A stretch of 64,000 bases of DNA, taken from assembly GCF_014529535.1 (NCBI RefSeq), contig NW_023503376.1, positions 5,281,716 through 5,345,715 of the forward strand. The letters are read 5' to 3'. Below, piece after piece: positions 37,038-48,237 of the stretch (the stretch's first letter is position 1; every line of letters starts with the position of its first letter). A model generated the notes under the pieces. That model saw only the letters and a list, made by a program, of their open reading frames with translations. It was not told the DNA's origin and ran no database searches. The DNA is from Bradysia coprophila (Eukaryota; Arthropoda; Insecta; Diptera; Sciaridae). Made by a program: the position numbers and the translations under genes.

Positions 37038-40000
37038 TCAAAGAGGCTCGCGGTCAATTACTACAATTTGCTCGGTTCCCCTAATTTCAGCTCGACAGAA
37101 CGGGCAACCGAATCCAGCTGAGTCAATTTGCCACTTCGTCAAGCACTGAATGCATAACAAATGTCCACACGGTTCGAGTCGAATGTCTTTGTCATTTTCC
37201 GTGCATATCTTGCAAAGCTGAAATGTTGTGCCCATATCGCGATACAGCTCGTACTGCTCTTTTGTCACGGTTATATGACCCTCTAAGCATCCAGTGTATG
37301 ACAGATCACTGCAGGAACCATTGATTGCAGAGTATAATTCACTATTTGTATCGTCTAACTCGACGTAATGCGGTTCGTCGACTGATCTATACGATCGAGT
37401 TAATTGAGTGACTTGCCTTCGACGAACCGCGTTCAGTAGATTTGATGTGGATGGGCTAAGATCAGGCTTTAGCGACTGTGGGTGGGACAACCAATTGTGA
37501 ACGGAAGTTAGCGTGCGACTATGAAAAATAATGCTCACCGAAGTCGTCGCTCCTCTCATTTCACGTAATTCAACAGTCCGGAATAAGTCAAGGCGTGCAA
37601 GGTCGTCAATGGTTGGATATCGATTGTTACATTCGAAAATCGCTTGAAGAACTTCAACGACCTATTTTGAATTAAAAAGAAAAAAAAACAAAAATTTCTT
37701 ACCAATGGCGCTGACAATTATTTAGCTAGTCGGCACGGCAGTTTTACTGTACTGATCAACAGCTAATTTGTAACGAATGGATGTGTCAATGCATACCTTT
37801 GGATGTCGCTCTAAATCTACATTTAAGTTAGCAGTGGTCGGGCGAGGAGTCAGCAATTCATATCCGGTGCACATTTCAAAAAGTAAATGTCCAAAGCAAA
37901 TAACATCCCTATGCTGAGCCTCAGCTACACTCTTTGCCGATACAACCGCATTCACTTTTGAGTCCAGCCCAAGTAGACCATTTTCCAATCCCGATAGCCT
38001 GAAATTTTCCGATACAGAAAAGGAAAGGACCAATCAGTGAGTCATCAATGTATCTCATGATATTGAATGGATCGATAAAATTAAAACCAACCGGGCAACG
38101 CCATTCTGAAGAATCACGTTGCCGCTGTGAACATGACCGTGCGATAAGATACCGCGATCTCGCAGAAATCTTAACGCCTCCAAAATTTGTCGACCGAATC
38201 TTTGAACCTGTACCAATGTTAGACATGTTGATGGCTTGGAATATTTTCGCCGAAATGGCTCATTCCAATGTATCGACTGTGAGAAAGGAGAAAGAGGAAA
38301 TGGAAGCTGAGTTTTTTTGAACTAAAAACAAATTGAGCGAAGCCATAGAATTGGACTCACTTTATAGATAAAGTCCTTAAGACTGCCTCTGGAATTAATC
38401 GGCATAACCAGGCACGCGCAGTGCGACGGACTCGAAAAGAAAATGCCCAAATCGAGCACGGGATAAACGTAGGGATGCTGCAACGAACATAGTAGTTCCA
38501 TCAGTACACTCTTCGGTGAATTGAATATTGAGAGATCCTCCACAGCGGCACAATCGGCAGGCAATGGAATCCATGTCATCAGGCGATTTGTTTGAATAGT
38601 GGAATCGTTGAGTACAAACCAACTTTTGTCCTCTCTACATCCAATCACATCCAAATGTGCACTGATCTTGTAACGTCCATTGGATTTCACCGTCCATTCT
38701 TCACATGCACCATATGCCCGTTCTCGTAAGGCTCGTTCTGGTGGCGTTGGTTCGGGAGCTCTGCTTCTGATGTCTGACGATGAAAATGGTGACTTCATGT
38801 TCTTCCTACAAAAAATTCCACAACATCCGTAAATCGGAATTTCTGAATAATGTTCGTGCAATGTGCGTGCATAAACAGATGATTTGCATACCACAGTTTG
38901 TTCAACCAAGGGCCGGACTCTTTGTTAGGACTACCATTAGGACTGTTCTTTGCACGGTGGAACACCATTTTGGTGAAAGCTCCCAATTTCGATTTAGGCT
39001 TCGAGTTATCGGTTAGTTGACTTTCACCATTCAGATCTGATTCTGATTGGGTTCGACGTACGGGTCTCCTCCGTCTATATTTACGAACCGGATACTTGCT
39101 GCATATCAAAAGAACAAAAAATAATCCGTTAGTACAGTCTAACGAAACCAGCTGGAATGTTTTCCTACATCATTGCGGTCGATCGTATTACATTCAACTC
39201 GACATTCACAAAATTTATAATTGTGGATATATCGACGAGGATCTGAATTTTTAGAAAGATCACCGCATCTTAGGTTCACATCAATGCTTGGTGGTGCTAG
39301 AAGATAAATCAAAGATTTCGAAGTTTATACAGGGTAATTATACATGACCTGACCATAGCACTGCTCAAATAGAAAGGCCAGCGCCGGGTTTTTTTACGTT
39401 ACGATTTAGCAACGGACTAAATGCAACAGTAGAACTCACCCACAGCGCGAGGCTATTAGACTAAAAACTTCGAAAAGATTTTTGAAAAGGTTTGAAAAGA
39501 ACAAACTAAAAAGCTGAAATACCTACCAAGAGGTATTGAAAGTAGCTGAAATGGAAGCAACTTAAGCTGCAATGTCTACGAATAAACTTAAGAAATCACA
39601 GTCAAAACGTTAAAAAAAACAAAAAACAAAAAAATGAAACAGGCCAGTGGAGTAGATAAAGGATTTTGAATTGCCAATCGAGCGATCCCGCTGAAGTGAA
39701 TTCTGCTTTTGATTTCGTGAGAGTGAAGTTGATGAACCGAAATTTCGATCGAAGGCACCTATTGCTGAGTTTCGTCAAGTGCGTTTGCTGATGGTTCGTT
39801 TGTTTCACTAGCTGCAAATCTCGTTTTTCAACGGGTTTTGAAAGGCTTAGAAGTGTGTACGAGCGAGTTGGATCTTTGGAAACGGGATGAATTTCGGTCG
39901 TGAGTGCACCGTGGAGGTTTCTGTTTTGTTTGACTTTTTGTTTGAATGTTGACTTAATTTTCACTGTTTTCTTGCTACGTTTCGGGGTTCCCTTCACAGT

Positions 40001-41927
40001 AGCTTTCTGTTTGTGCCCAAACATTCCATCAGTAGATGGCAAATTTTCATTGTAAATTTAAAATGCTCGTTCAATCGAAAATTTACTGCTGTCTTGGGAA
40101 GGGATCAGTGGAAACAACTGATGATGGCTGGATCACGTTAGCCTCAGACCGCCACTGAGTCCTGAGGTCGAAACAGCGTCTTTGCTTCTTTGTTTTCACT
40201 TCACGTGATCCATGTGGGTAAGGGAAGAGCGTTCTTGAATTTGTAGACGTATTCCTTTGAATGTAAACATATTACCTTTAAATTTGTAGACATTAATTTA
40301 CCTGTGAATTCTTGTTTGCCTGTTTCATTTTTTTGTAAACGGTTTGACTGTAATTTCTTAAGAGCTTTTTCATAGGCATTGCAGCTTAAGTTGCTCACAT
40401 TTATAGGCATTTCAGCTTCTTAAATTTATAGGCGCTGGTCTTACTATTAGTGCTCATATAGTATGACCGGACCTATTTTAATCTCGAAATTTTCATACGT
40501 GAATGTGTGTACTGCGTAGTGTACGTTTGTGTTGTGTATTTCGTTTTCTTTTTTAATTTCTTCATTTCATTTTTTCGATTTTAATAACTGTTCATGCTAT
40601 CAGCACCTAACACAAATAAAAATGCACTCACACCTGATCTGACACGGTTCAAAGTTCTTTCAGGTCCCTCGGTATCTTCATAGCAGTTCAACTTCATCTG
40701 CCATCTGCATGCAACCATATATTCTATCTAATTAGGCATGGGCGATAATGAAAATGATTATCGATAATTATTGATTATCGATAATCGATAATTATCGACT
40801 TTTTTTATCGAAAATTATCAAAACAACATCGATAATCGATAATTATTGATATTTTGATAATTATCAAGATATCGATAATTCGATATATGGATATTTCGGT
40901 CCGAAAATCCGATATTTATCGATATATTCCGATATATCGGTATATTATCATGAATTTTCAGATAAATATCAAAATGTCGATATTTTGATAATTATCGAAT
41001 TTCGATATTTTGATAATTATCGATAATTATCAAATTATCGATAACGATATGATTAATCAATTATCGATAATCTCTTTCGATTGATATTATCGATAATTTT
41101 GAACGTCTCCCATCCCTATATCTCATGGTAGAGTAAAATAAGCCAGGCCGTGCTCTATATTCATAACATTGTTGAGCATCAAGTATGATTCCTCTACGTG
41201 AAATATGAAAACAAACTCTCTTCTTTTGCTCATATTCTACACACCATTTTACACTCTACTTCTGTAGTAATTTGTACACAATGTCTTACTGTGAACGTTG
41301 AACGTGCGCATGTGTTCAAGTCTATGGAAGAATGTCTGAATTAGGATATATGAAGACAACTCAGACAAGAATCGAGATGAAATTGGGGTGTGTCCTTATC
41401 ATATCAAGTCCCTATCCAATTTGTCGATTCAAACATTTTGTTGATGTTAATTAGGCATTTGCGATAATGATTTTGAGTATCGATTATTATCATTATCGAT
41501 TATCAATAATTTCCTCAATCGAAAATGAATCACAAAAATATCGATAATTATTGAAATTTTGATAATTACACGTACTAAACCAGAAGCTTGTGCCGAATCA
41601 GCAACAGCTGATCTTCACCAGCTGATCAACAAACACACTCTACTTGAATAATATTTATCAAGTTAATGATAGTGATACGATTAATCGATTATCGATAATT
41701 CCTTTCGATTGATAATATCGATAATTTTGAACGTCTAATGTTAATTTATATCCAATTGACACCTTAAATCTGCAAATTGAAAATCAAAAGTAGTCGTACC
41801 TCGGTCCTTGTATTCGATTAAATGGATCTCGACCGGTAAATTCATCCGGGTTAAACAAGGGATGCCTTGAGTTGGGAACATAATCACCAGTCCTGGGAGT
41901 GAACATATAGCATCGCGGAAAGGGCAT
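37038..41927 (-). CDS. Slob: Slowpoke-binding-protein pseudokinase fused to Cbl-type RING
   Basis: Seven exons join in phase: 41927-41800, 39098-38892, 38805-38361, 38276-38092, 37998-37797, 37661-37539, 37475-37038, giving 575 residues. The N-terminus ([20 protein letters not shown]) and kinase-like core ([32 protein letters not shown]) fit Slob. The catalytic loop reads HGHVHSGN without the catalytic Asp and the DFG site reads LSGLENG, so it is a pseudokinase. Fly Slob binds the Slowpoke BK channel and 14-3-3. The last exon continues past the [13 protein letters not shown] segment into a Cbl-like linker helix (Tyr505, Tyr508 in EQYELY) and full RING: Cys518, Cys521, Cys533, His535, Cys538, Cys541, Cys554, Cys557, with Ile520 and Trp545 at E2-contact positions. 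TGAATAAA ends the gene. Slob is not known to me to carry a RING; junction and domain are in one open exon. Confidence 0.85.
40736..41115. repeat. TATCGATAATTATCGA-rich palindromic element, copy 1
   Basis: Dense in ATTATCGATAAT-type palindromes, beginning GGCATGGGCGATAATG and ending TTTTGAACGTC. Many sub-sites equal TATCGATA, the fly DREF-binding core, though whether any is bound is unknown. A second copy lies at about 41452-41740. Confidence 0.75.
41452..41740. repeat. TATCGATA-rich palindromic element, copy 2
   Basis: It starts AGGCATTTGCGATAATG and ends CGATAATTTTGAACGTCTAA, matching copy 1 at both ends. The interior is diverged and carries an inserted-looking block near 41575-41640. Confidence 0.7.
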
Positions 41928-41929
41928 TG

Positions 41930-43540
41930 TTACTAAAACAGTAGTCTACACTGCACTGTCTATGTTCCAACTTTACTAAAATGTTTGAAGTAGTTCTCTA
42001 CGCTCTAACTAAATATTCTTCGCGTTAAAAATTACGTCTTAACGTAGAAAACGTCAAATTTCTACTGAATTATTTACCCAATTTTCTTTTCTGTTTCATT
42101 CATAACACATTCGATTTAGATGTTTTCTATTTGCGTATAGGCAACAGTACGTGCGTATTTTTCCAAGTGAGAACATTTTCAGGAAAAACTGTGAAGGAGT
42201 GTTCATAAATGACGTCCTCAATATTTTCACATTTTGCGACACCCCCATTTTTCTGCAATTTTTCGTACAAATTAGTATTTCATTGCATATAGTGACTGTT
42301 TTGACAGACCCCTCCCTCCAAACACTAACGTCATTCTTGAACGCTACCTAACACTAATTTTAAATGTAAACAAATAACAAACTGTGCGCATATAGAACCA
42401 CTATCGTTGACTATCGGGTATTCGCCCGGCATATTGTTGGCATTCTATAATGGAATTCTTAGTCGTCCAGTCGTCGGCCGTTTTATTGAGAAATGGCTAG
42501 ACCGAATATCTGAACATTAGGAACAAATAATATCGGTGTTCTCATGGCAAAGGGGCATGCGCTCCTTTGTCATCAGAACGACGATATGAAGATGTCTGGA
42601 ACGAACTTGTGAACGTTGACAACAGTGATACCTGTTACAATAGTAGTACGAAATTCTTTAACTTTCGTTGAAACATAACCGTTTTGAAATATTAAGAAAA
42701 TGTAACTCTCAGGATCGTTAGCGAGCCGCATCCACAGAGATTATAGGAATTGGAAGCTCAAACCTTAAGATCGAAAAAAGCAACAGCAGTTTCTTCAATG
42801 ATAAACGCAAACTTTGTTACGGGTCTCGCTTCGCTCGAGCCAAGAGGATGCGGGAATTTGAACAAAAAACTGTTTATTCACTGTCTTCACTCATACTACA
42901 ATTCCATACACTCTCTTGTCTGCTCAAATAAAGAGCCATTTTGACCTTTTTTTAATCGCTCTCTAAAAATAATCGCTCGTACAAACATCAAGTTCAAAAG
43001 TTCCAAACACAAAGCTCAAAAATTAAATAAAATCCTGGTGATTGTATTATTTGGCCATGCATCAAGCTTACGGTAAGGAATCCCAAAACATTGACCAATT
43101 TGTCAATCTTCATTTGCTAAAAATTACGTAAAATTGACTAAAGAAAATTTTTATATTTTGTCTTAAGGACTTAGACTACTAGAGAGTGTATAGAATTGCA
43201 GTATGAGTGAAGAAAACGAATTATCAATTAAAAAGAGCACTTTTGTTGTAAAAAAAAATTTTGATTTTTGTTCGAATTCCCGCATCCTCCTGAAAACTTT
43301 GCGCTTAATGTAATCGGCCATTTACATGGTCTCTGCTGTAATCTGCTATTTATACGTAAGACTCTAATCCAAAAGGGTACATTAGTCCTAGTAAATGTTT
43401 TTCGCTATCAACAGTTTGAAATCAATTAAACTTTCTACCTTACGTCTGCTTGTACCTGTAATATAAATTACCTTCGGCTCTTGCTTTAATGTCCTACACG
43501 TCAAAATAACAGTCTGGCAATAGGTACATACACGGCAGAA
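41930..43540. other. Intergenic, upstream of Slob-RING gene
   Basis: The minus-strand promoter should lie at the left edge. CGCATCC-type blocks near 42730 and 43280 and CTTCACTCATACTACAATTC near 42888 have inverse partners (ATTGCAGTATGAGTGAAG near 43195), suggesting an old inverted repeat of about 0.5 kb. No exon was recognised. Confidence 0.4.
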
Positions 43541-43545
43541 TAAAA

Positions 43546-43690
43546 TAAACCAGGCAGTAGCGGTTCATTTTCGAAACGTCAAATAAGGGACCTAATACAC
43601 TGTATGAAAATGAACTCAAATGAACACTGACATAAATTGAAAAATTTTATTCGCAATAAATATTGGGCTACTAGATTATTCAGCTTCGCA
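43546..43690 (+). repeat. Dispersed repeat B, copy 2
   Basis: Second copy of the repeat at 8806-8945, sharing GACCTAATACACTGTATG and GAAAATGAACTCAAATGAAC. Confidence 0.75.
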
Positions 43691-43807
43691 CATACCAATT
43701 TTGCTTAACCTGAGACGAAAAGGTTCAGCAAATTGCAAGAACCGGACATCTGCACACAAACTTTACTATGTCGTGGTACATACCATATTTTATCCGTTTA
43801 TCGAGAT

Positions 43808-44340
43808 AAGTAAAATCTCCCTAGAGATATAAGCTCGAGATTATCGTTCTAGATAGATAATATATATATTACACACTTGTCACAAAGAAGTCGAGGCTTG
43901 CCGAGACTGATAGTGACAAGTGTGTACTCTATTTTATCACATAAGCGAAATCGAGACAACAACATAGACCTGAAGTGTAATTTTTGAATTAAACTTCTAG
44001 TGAAGTAATTTTGACGTCCGAACACCGCGCGTATGTGATAATAAATATTATGCACGTATGACAAAGCGGTCGAGGCTTGCCGAGACGGCTTGTCATGTGC
44101 ATATTCTTTTTTATCTGTCTAGAACGATAATCTCGAGCTTATCCCTCTAGGGAGTTTTTGTTTATCTCGATATATCTGTTCTCGACAGATAATATATATT
44201 ATCGCATAAGCGAAAACGAGACAACAAGATATGCGAATGACACTTTGACAATTTACAGAAGTATAATGTTTGTTTATATATCCTAGGTGAATAATTTTTT
44301 CGGGGAATCACACCGCGTATGCGATAAATGTGTTTTAGAT
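43808..44340. repeat. Inverted and direct repeat cluster
   Basis: CCCTAGAGATATAAGCTCGA near 43820 pairs with TCGAGCTTATCCCTCTAGGG near 44132. Inside, GTCGAGGCTTGCCGAGAC occurs at about 43892 and 44070, flanked by paired GACAAG/CTTGTC blocks. A CATAAGCGAAA-CGAGACAACAA-(G/C)ATA block occurs at about 43940 and 44205. No gene is supported. Confidence 0.7.
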
Positions 44341-44344
44341 TCGT

Positions 44345-45060
44345 CTTAGTTGTACGAACGTTCAGCTTAGAAATCGCAAGCGGCTGATAGTTCTTCATGT
44401 CTAAATTGCAGTATGGTATGCATTGTACATGTACAATAGAATATTGTTCAATATGCTCGTCTTTCCAACTTTTTTTTTCCTTCAAAATTAGCATTTTATT
44501 AAAAATGTTTTTGTTGATCGTAACGATCAGCGCAACGTTCCTAATTGCTTTAGTCATCAGCGAGTTTATATTCTCGGTGAAATGAATTTTTGCAAAAATT
44601 GTCTGAACCTCGCACGAACTTTGCGGTAAAATGTATATGGAACTGGAACCATCAGTGCATTTGTTCTGTATTTTATGAAAAGGTACACAGAGTACTTGGT
44701 CTGGCATCTGGAGATTTTCAAAGTATCGTCGTCGCTAGCGAGTCTTCAACAACTACTACAGATGTGATCTGTGCGTAATGCTGTTGATTGTTGTGAAATT
44801 TTTGATTTTATTTTGAAAAGCAATTATGGAAAAATGATTAGATTAATTTAAGTGGTGGAACTAAACAGAAGGTATGACGAAAAATTTGCAACGACTTCAG
44901 TTGAATTTGGTGTCGGCAACGGTTGATTTTGCACTGCTTAGAATATTTAAATAGCAGAAAGTATACTTAACAGTAAAAACGTAAGATTTCCTAACTTTTG
45001 CAACCTATCGATTGATCGATCGTATCACATCCCAGATCATTTCTAGAGATTCAACATTTA
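44345..45060. other. Non-coding, upstream of dehydratase gene
   Basis: No supported exon. The promoter of the plus-strand gene at 45066 is expected here, but no clear core element was recognised. Confidence 0.35.
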
Positions 45061-45065
45061 AAATC

Positions 45066-47606
45066 ATGGTCAATACCCCGAAGAAAAGTTCCACGGACGT
45101 CGTTGATAAGGAAAAGGATAATCCGAGGGATAATCATACAAACGCGACACCTACTCTCAATACAAGTCCAGACAAAGCAAAAGTTACTGAAGTTGACAAA
45201 ACACTTCGTGAATTAGAAGATCCACTGTGTTCACCGAACAACGTACAAAAAATAACATTCCAGGATGTGACGACCGCAGCATTTCTAATCAAAGGAGGTA
45301 TTGAATGTACACCATGCCCGGTAAAGATATGAATTTAATGAAGTGACTCACTTTCTGGAAATAAGATTTCTCCATCTGTAGAAATCACAATTATCCGGTC
45401 AATTAGGAATGACAATTTATCTGAAGAAAGAATTTCAGCAGTACACTGGAAGGTAAACTGAAAAGCACAAACAAATTGGCCTATAATCATTCACCTTTTT
45501 GTCGCAAGTTTCAAAGAACGCGGGGCACGATATGCTTTATTGATGCTAAGCAATGAACAAAAGCAAAGAGGAGTTATTTCGGCATCGCTAGGAAACCATG
45601 CTCAGGTACCGATTGCATTCCAATTTGATCCGATTTATCAGTTTCACGTTTATCATTTCTTAGGGACTTAGTTATCATGCTCAATCATTGAACATTCCTT
45701 GTACAGTTGTTATGCCAGCTGCAGCGCCGATAATGAAAATACAAAAATGTCGCAACTATGGTGCGAATGTGATTGTTCATGTAAATATCTTATGACTGGC
45801 AGTGTTAAGCCAATATGACTGGTTTCGCAAAGATGCTATTCTCAGACTAAATAAGTTATGTCTCGTTAGATTCCAGGAAGTCCTTTTTTTAGCCTAAAAT
45901 TTCGTATTTTTCCATTGCAATTTAAATTGTTACAGACTGCATATGACAAGTATTATATTATCGGGTCTATTACTTCCATTGATCAAAGTACTTTTAATCG
46001 GTTGATTTCAAATCTTGTACTTCATTTTTTTTAACATGCTTTTTACTATATAAAGAACCATTTTACCCAGAGCTTGTCATTATTTTTGTCGTCGTTATCG
46101 ATAACAGATGAACAGTGCCTAATATTTGACAACGGATTCTCAAAGACTCTCAAAAATTCACAAAAATTCACAAAAAATCCACAAATGGTTCTCAAATATT
46201 AGATCCTGCAGATGAATGTCTGTGGCAGTTTAATGAGCTTAAGAATGGTTTTGTAAGCTACCGAAAAAATCAAGTACGTTTGGCTTAGCACACGACAAAA
46301 CAGCTTCGTATTCAATCGATTAACCAGCGTTGTACACATTCAGGGATGTGATATGGCTGAGTCAAAGAACTTAGCAATGGCCATTTCGAAAGAGAAAAAA
46401 ATCGCTTACATCAACGGCTACGATCATCCGCACATTATAGCGGGACAAGGGACAATTGGGCTCGAAATATGTGAACAGGTGAAAGATGCTGATGCAATTG
46501 TAGTTCCGGTGGGCGGAGGTCAGTGAATTCCGTGTATTTTCAAAAAGTATTTCCTAAATCATGAGATGCTTTCAGGTGGACTAATAGCTGGAGTTGCATC
46601 TGCCGCTAAGTCTCTGCGACCAAATATTAAGATTATTGTGAGAGTCTCACTGAAGTCAGAGTCAAATTTAACATTAATATTTTCAACAGGGCGTCGAGTC
46701 CGAAAAGTGTCAAAGTTTTACGAATGCCATGAAAAATGGAGCTCCAATTTACACACAGAATTTACCTACTCTTGCCGATGGTCTTGCTGTTCCTTGTGTT
46801 GGTTATAATGGTTGGTTCGGGCAAATTTTGTCTAAATTTTATTGGTTTTACCAATTCATCATAAATGAATCGTTTCACAGCATTCGCCACGGTATTACCA
46901 CTGCTCGACAAAATGGTTGTGGTGAAAGAAGAATGGATAGCTCTGGCCATCTTACGTTTAGTTGAATTGGAAAAATGTGTTGTTGAAGGAGCAGGGGCGG
47001 CTGGTCTTGCTGCAATTTTAGCTGGGCATTTGAATGAATTCAAAGGCAAAAGGTTCGTTTACCTTTTTTTACCAATGCTTAAAGTGCCTTATTGCTCTTG
47101 ACGTCATTCACAGGGTGGTTCTCTTACTCTGTGGAGGCAATATTGATACTACCATATTTGGTCGTTGTTTGGAACGTGGTCTGGCTGCTGAGGGACGACT
47201 GTTGAAGTACGTGTCGATTTGAATGTCCAAACAAAATTCAAGTGAAAAGAACGAACCATTTTTCATATAACTTAGATTCACTGTCACAGTTAGTGATCGC
47301 CCCGGAGGCATTTCTGATTTATGTAAATTGATGGCATCGGTTGGCGTATCAATTAAAGATATAATGCACGAACGAGCTTTCATTCGAGACATCTACAGTG
47401 TCGAAGTGAGTCATCGTAATTCGGTTTCCCGGTGGGAAATTTCTAATTCTCATTTTTAATATTATCAGGTGAAAGTGATTTGTGAGACCAGGGATTGGGA
47501 ACATTCGGAAGAATTGCGGAAACTGTTAACGGAAAATTATACTCGAGTCATTTTCAGTGACGTACCTTTGGCAATAACGCCAACTGAAACGGACGCACCA
47601 AAATGA
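45066..47606 (+). CDS. PLP threonine/serine dehydratase with ACT domain
   Basis: Eleven exons (45066-45320, 45382-45452, 45509-45605, 45664-45780, 46344-46518, 46576-46637, 46690-46810, 46881-47052, 47114-47206, 47276-47405, 47469-47606) join in phase to 476 residues. It should deaminate L-threonine (and/or L-serine) to the 2-oxo acid and ammonia. The fold-type II PLP signature is complete: SFKERGA with Schiff-base Lys111, SLGNHAQG, the phosphate-binding Gly run at PVGGGGLIAG, and LCGGNID. The C-terminal ACT-like domain ([15 protein letters not shown]) is the usual site of allosteric control. The N-terminal 60 residues are polar and variable. The start is the ATG at 45066 (MVNTPKKSS). The 563-bp intron 45781-46343 holds a copy of dispersed repeat A. 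AATAAA at about 47658. Confidence 0.95.
45955..46110 (+). repeat. Dispersed repeat A, intronic copy
   Basis: It lies in an intron of the threonine dehydratase gene and matches about 5533-5695 (same strand) and about 34443-34630 (inverse). Confidence 0.75.
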
Positions 47607-47699
47607 TGAATTAAGAAGGACAATGTACTGTGTAGCTGTACTAGAAAATTTTAATTAATAAAACAATGAGATAAAAACACTTGACACTAGATGCCATGT

Positions 47700-48235
47700 T
47701 CGGCCAATTGGATTTTCCAACCAGTTTGAAGTTTTGAATTATTTGAAATTCTCCAAAGCTCATCAGCTCAAAACGTCAAACTCATTATGATAAATCATCT
47801 TTGATTGATCACGTTCTGTTCTACAGGTCCACGAAAGGGCTACAAAAATCTAGTACGTCCAGAACAATGAAAGTGTAAACCAGGTATGGTCTATTGTCCG
47901 ACCGGAGGACATACAAATTTGATTTTCGTACTTAAACGCACTCATTTTCATATTATTTTGACATAAAATGTGCGTGCGTTTAAGACGAATTCGCCGATCG
48001 ACCATACCTGTTCTAGACTTTCATTGGTCCAGAACGGGCAAATTGATCTCGTTGTTCTAGAATAGCAGAACTGTGAAATCGTATATGGTAATGCTATCTC
48101 GAATCTCCGTGTAGTAAACAAGTTTCTCGACTTCGCCTCGAACCGTTTACTCCATCTCGATCTAAGATACCGTTTCACAGCTCTTATGGGGGTTTTCCTA
48201 TTGATGAGGTAAAAGAATGGTAGACGATAATCGCC
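47700..48235. repeat. Intergenic with inverted repeat
   Basis: GAAAGTGTAAACCAGGTATGG near 47868 and CCATACCTGTTCTAGACTTTC near 48000 are inverted, and the unit recurs at about 15625-15670. A GTTTCTCGACTTCGCCTCGA block lies near 48120. No gene. Confidence 0.6.
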
Positions 48236-48237
48236 CA

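Larger units (their letters stand above)
39099..41799 (-). other. Long first intron of the Slob-RING gene
   Basis: Donor at 41799 and acceptor at 39099 in matching phase (AG + C making Ser). A basic open frame at 39602-40042 (minus) has no splice support or family match. The intron also contains the TATCGATA-rich elements at about 40736-41115 and 41452-41740. Confidence 0.6.

Noticed and set aside
39602..40042. 146-codon basic minus-strand frame in Slob intron 1
   Set aside because: No splice sites in phase with the neighbouring exons and no recognised domain; exons 41800-41927 and 38892-39098 join without it.
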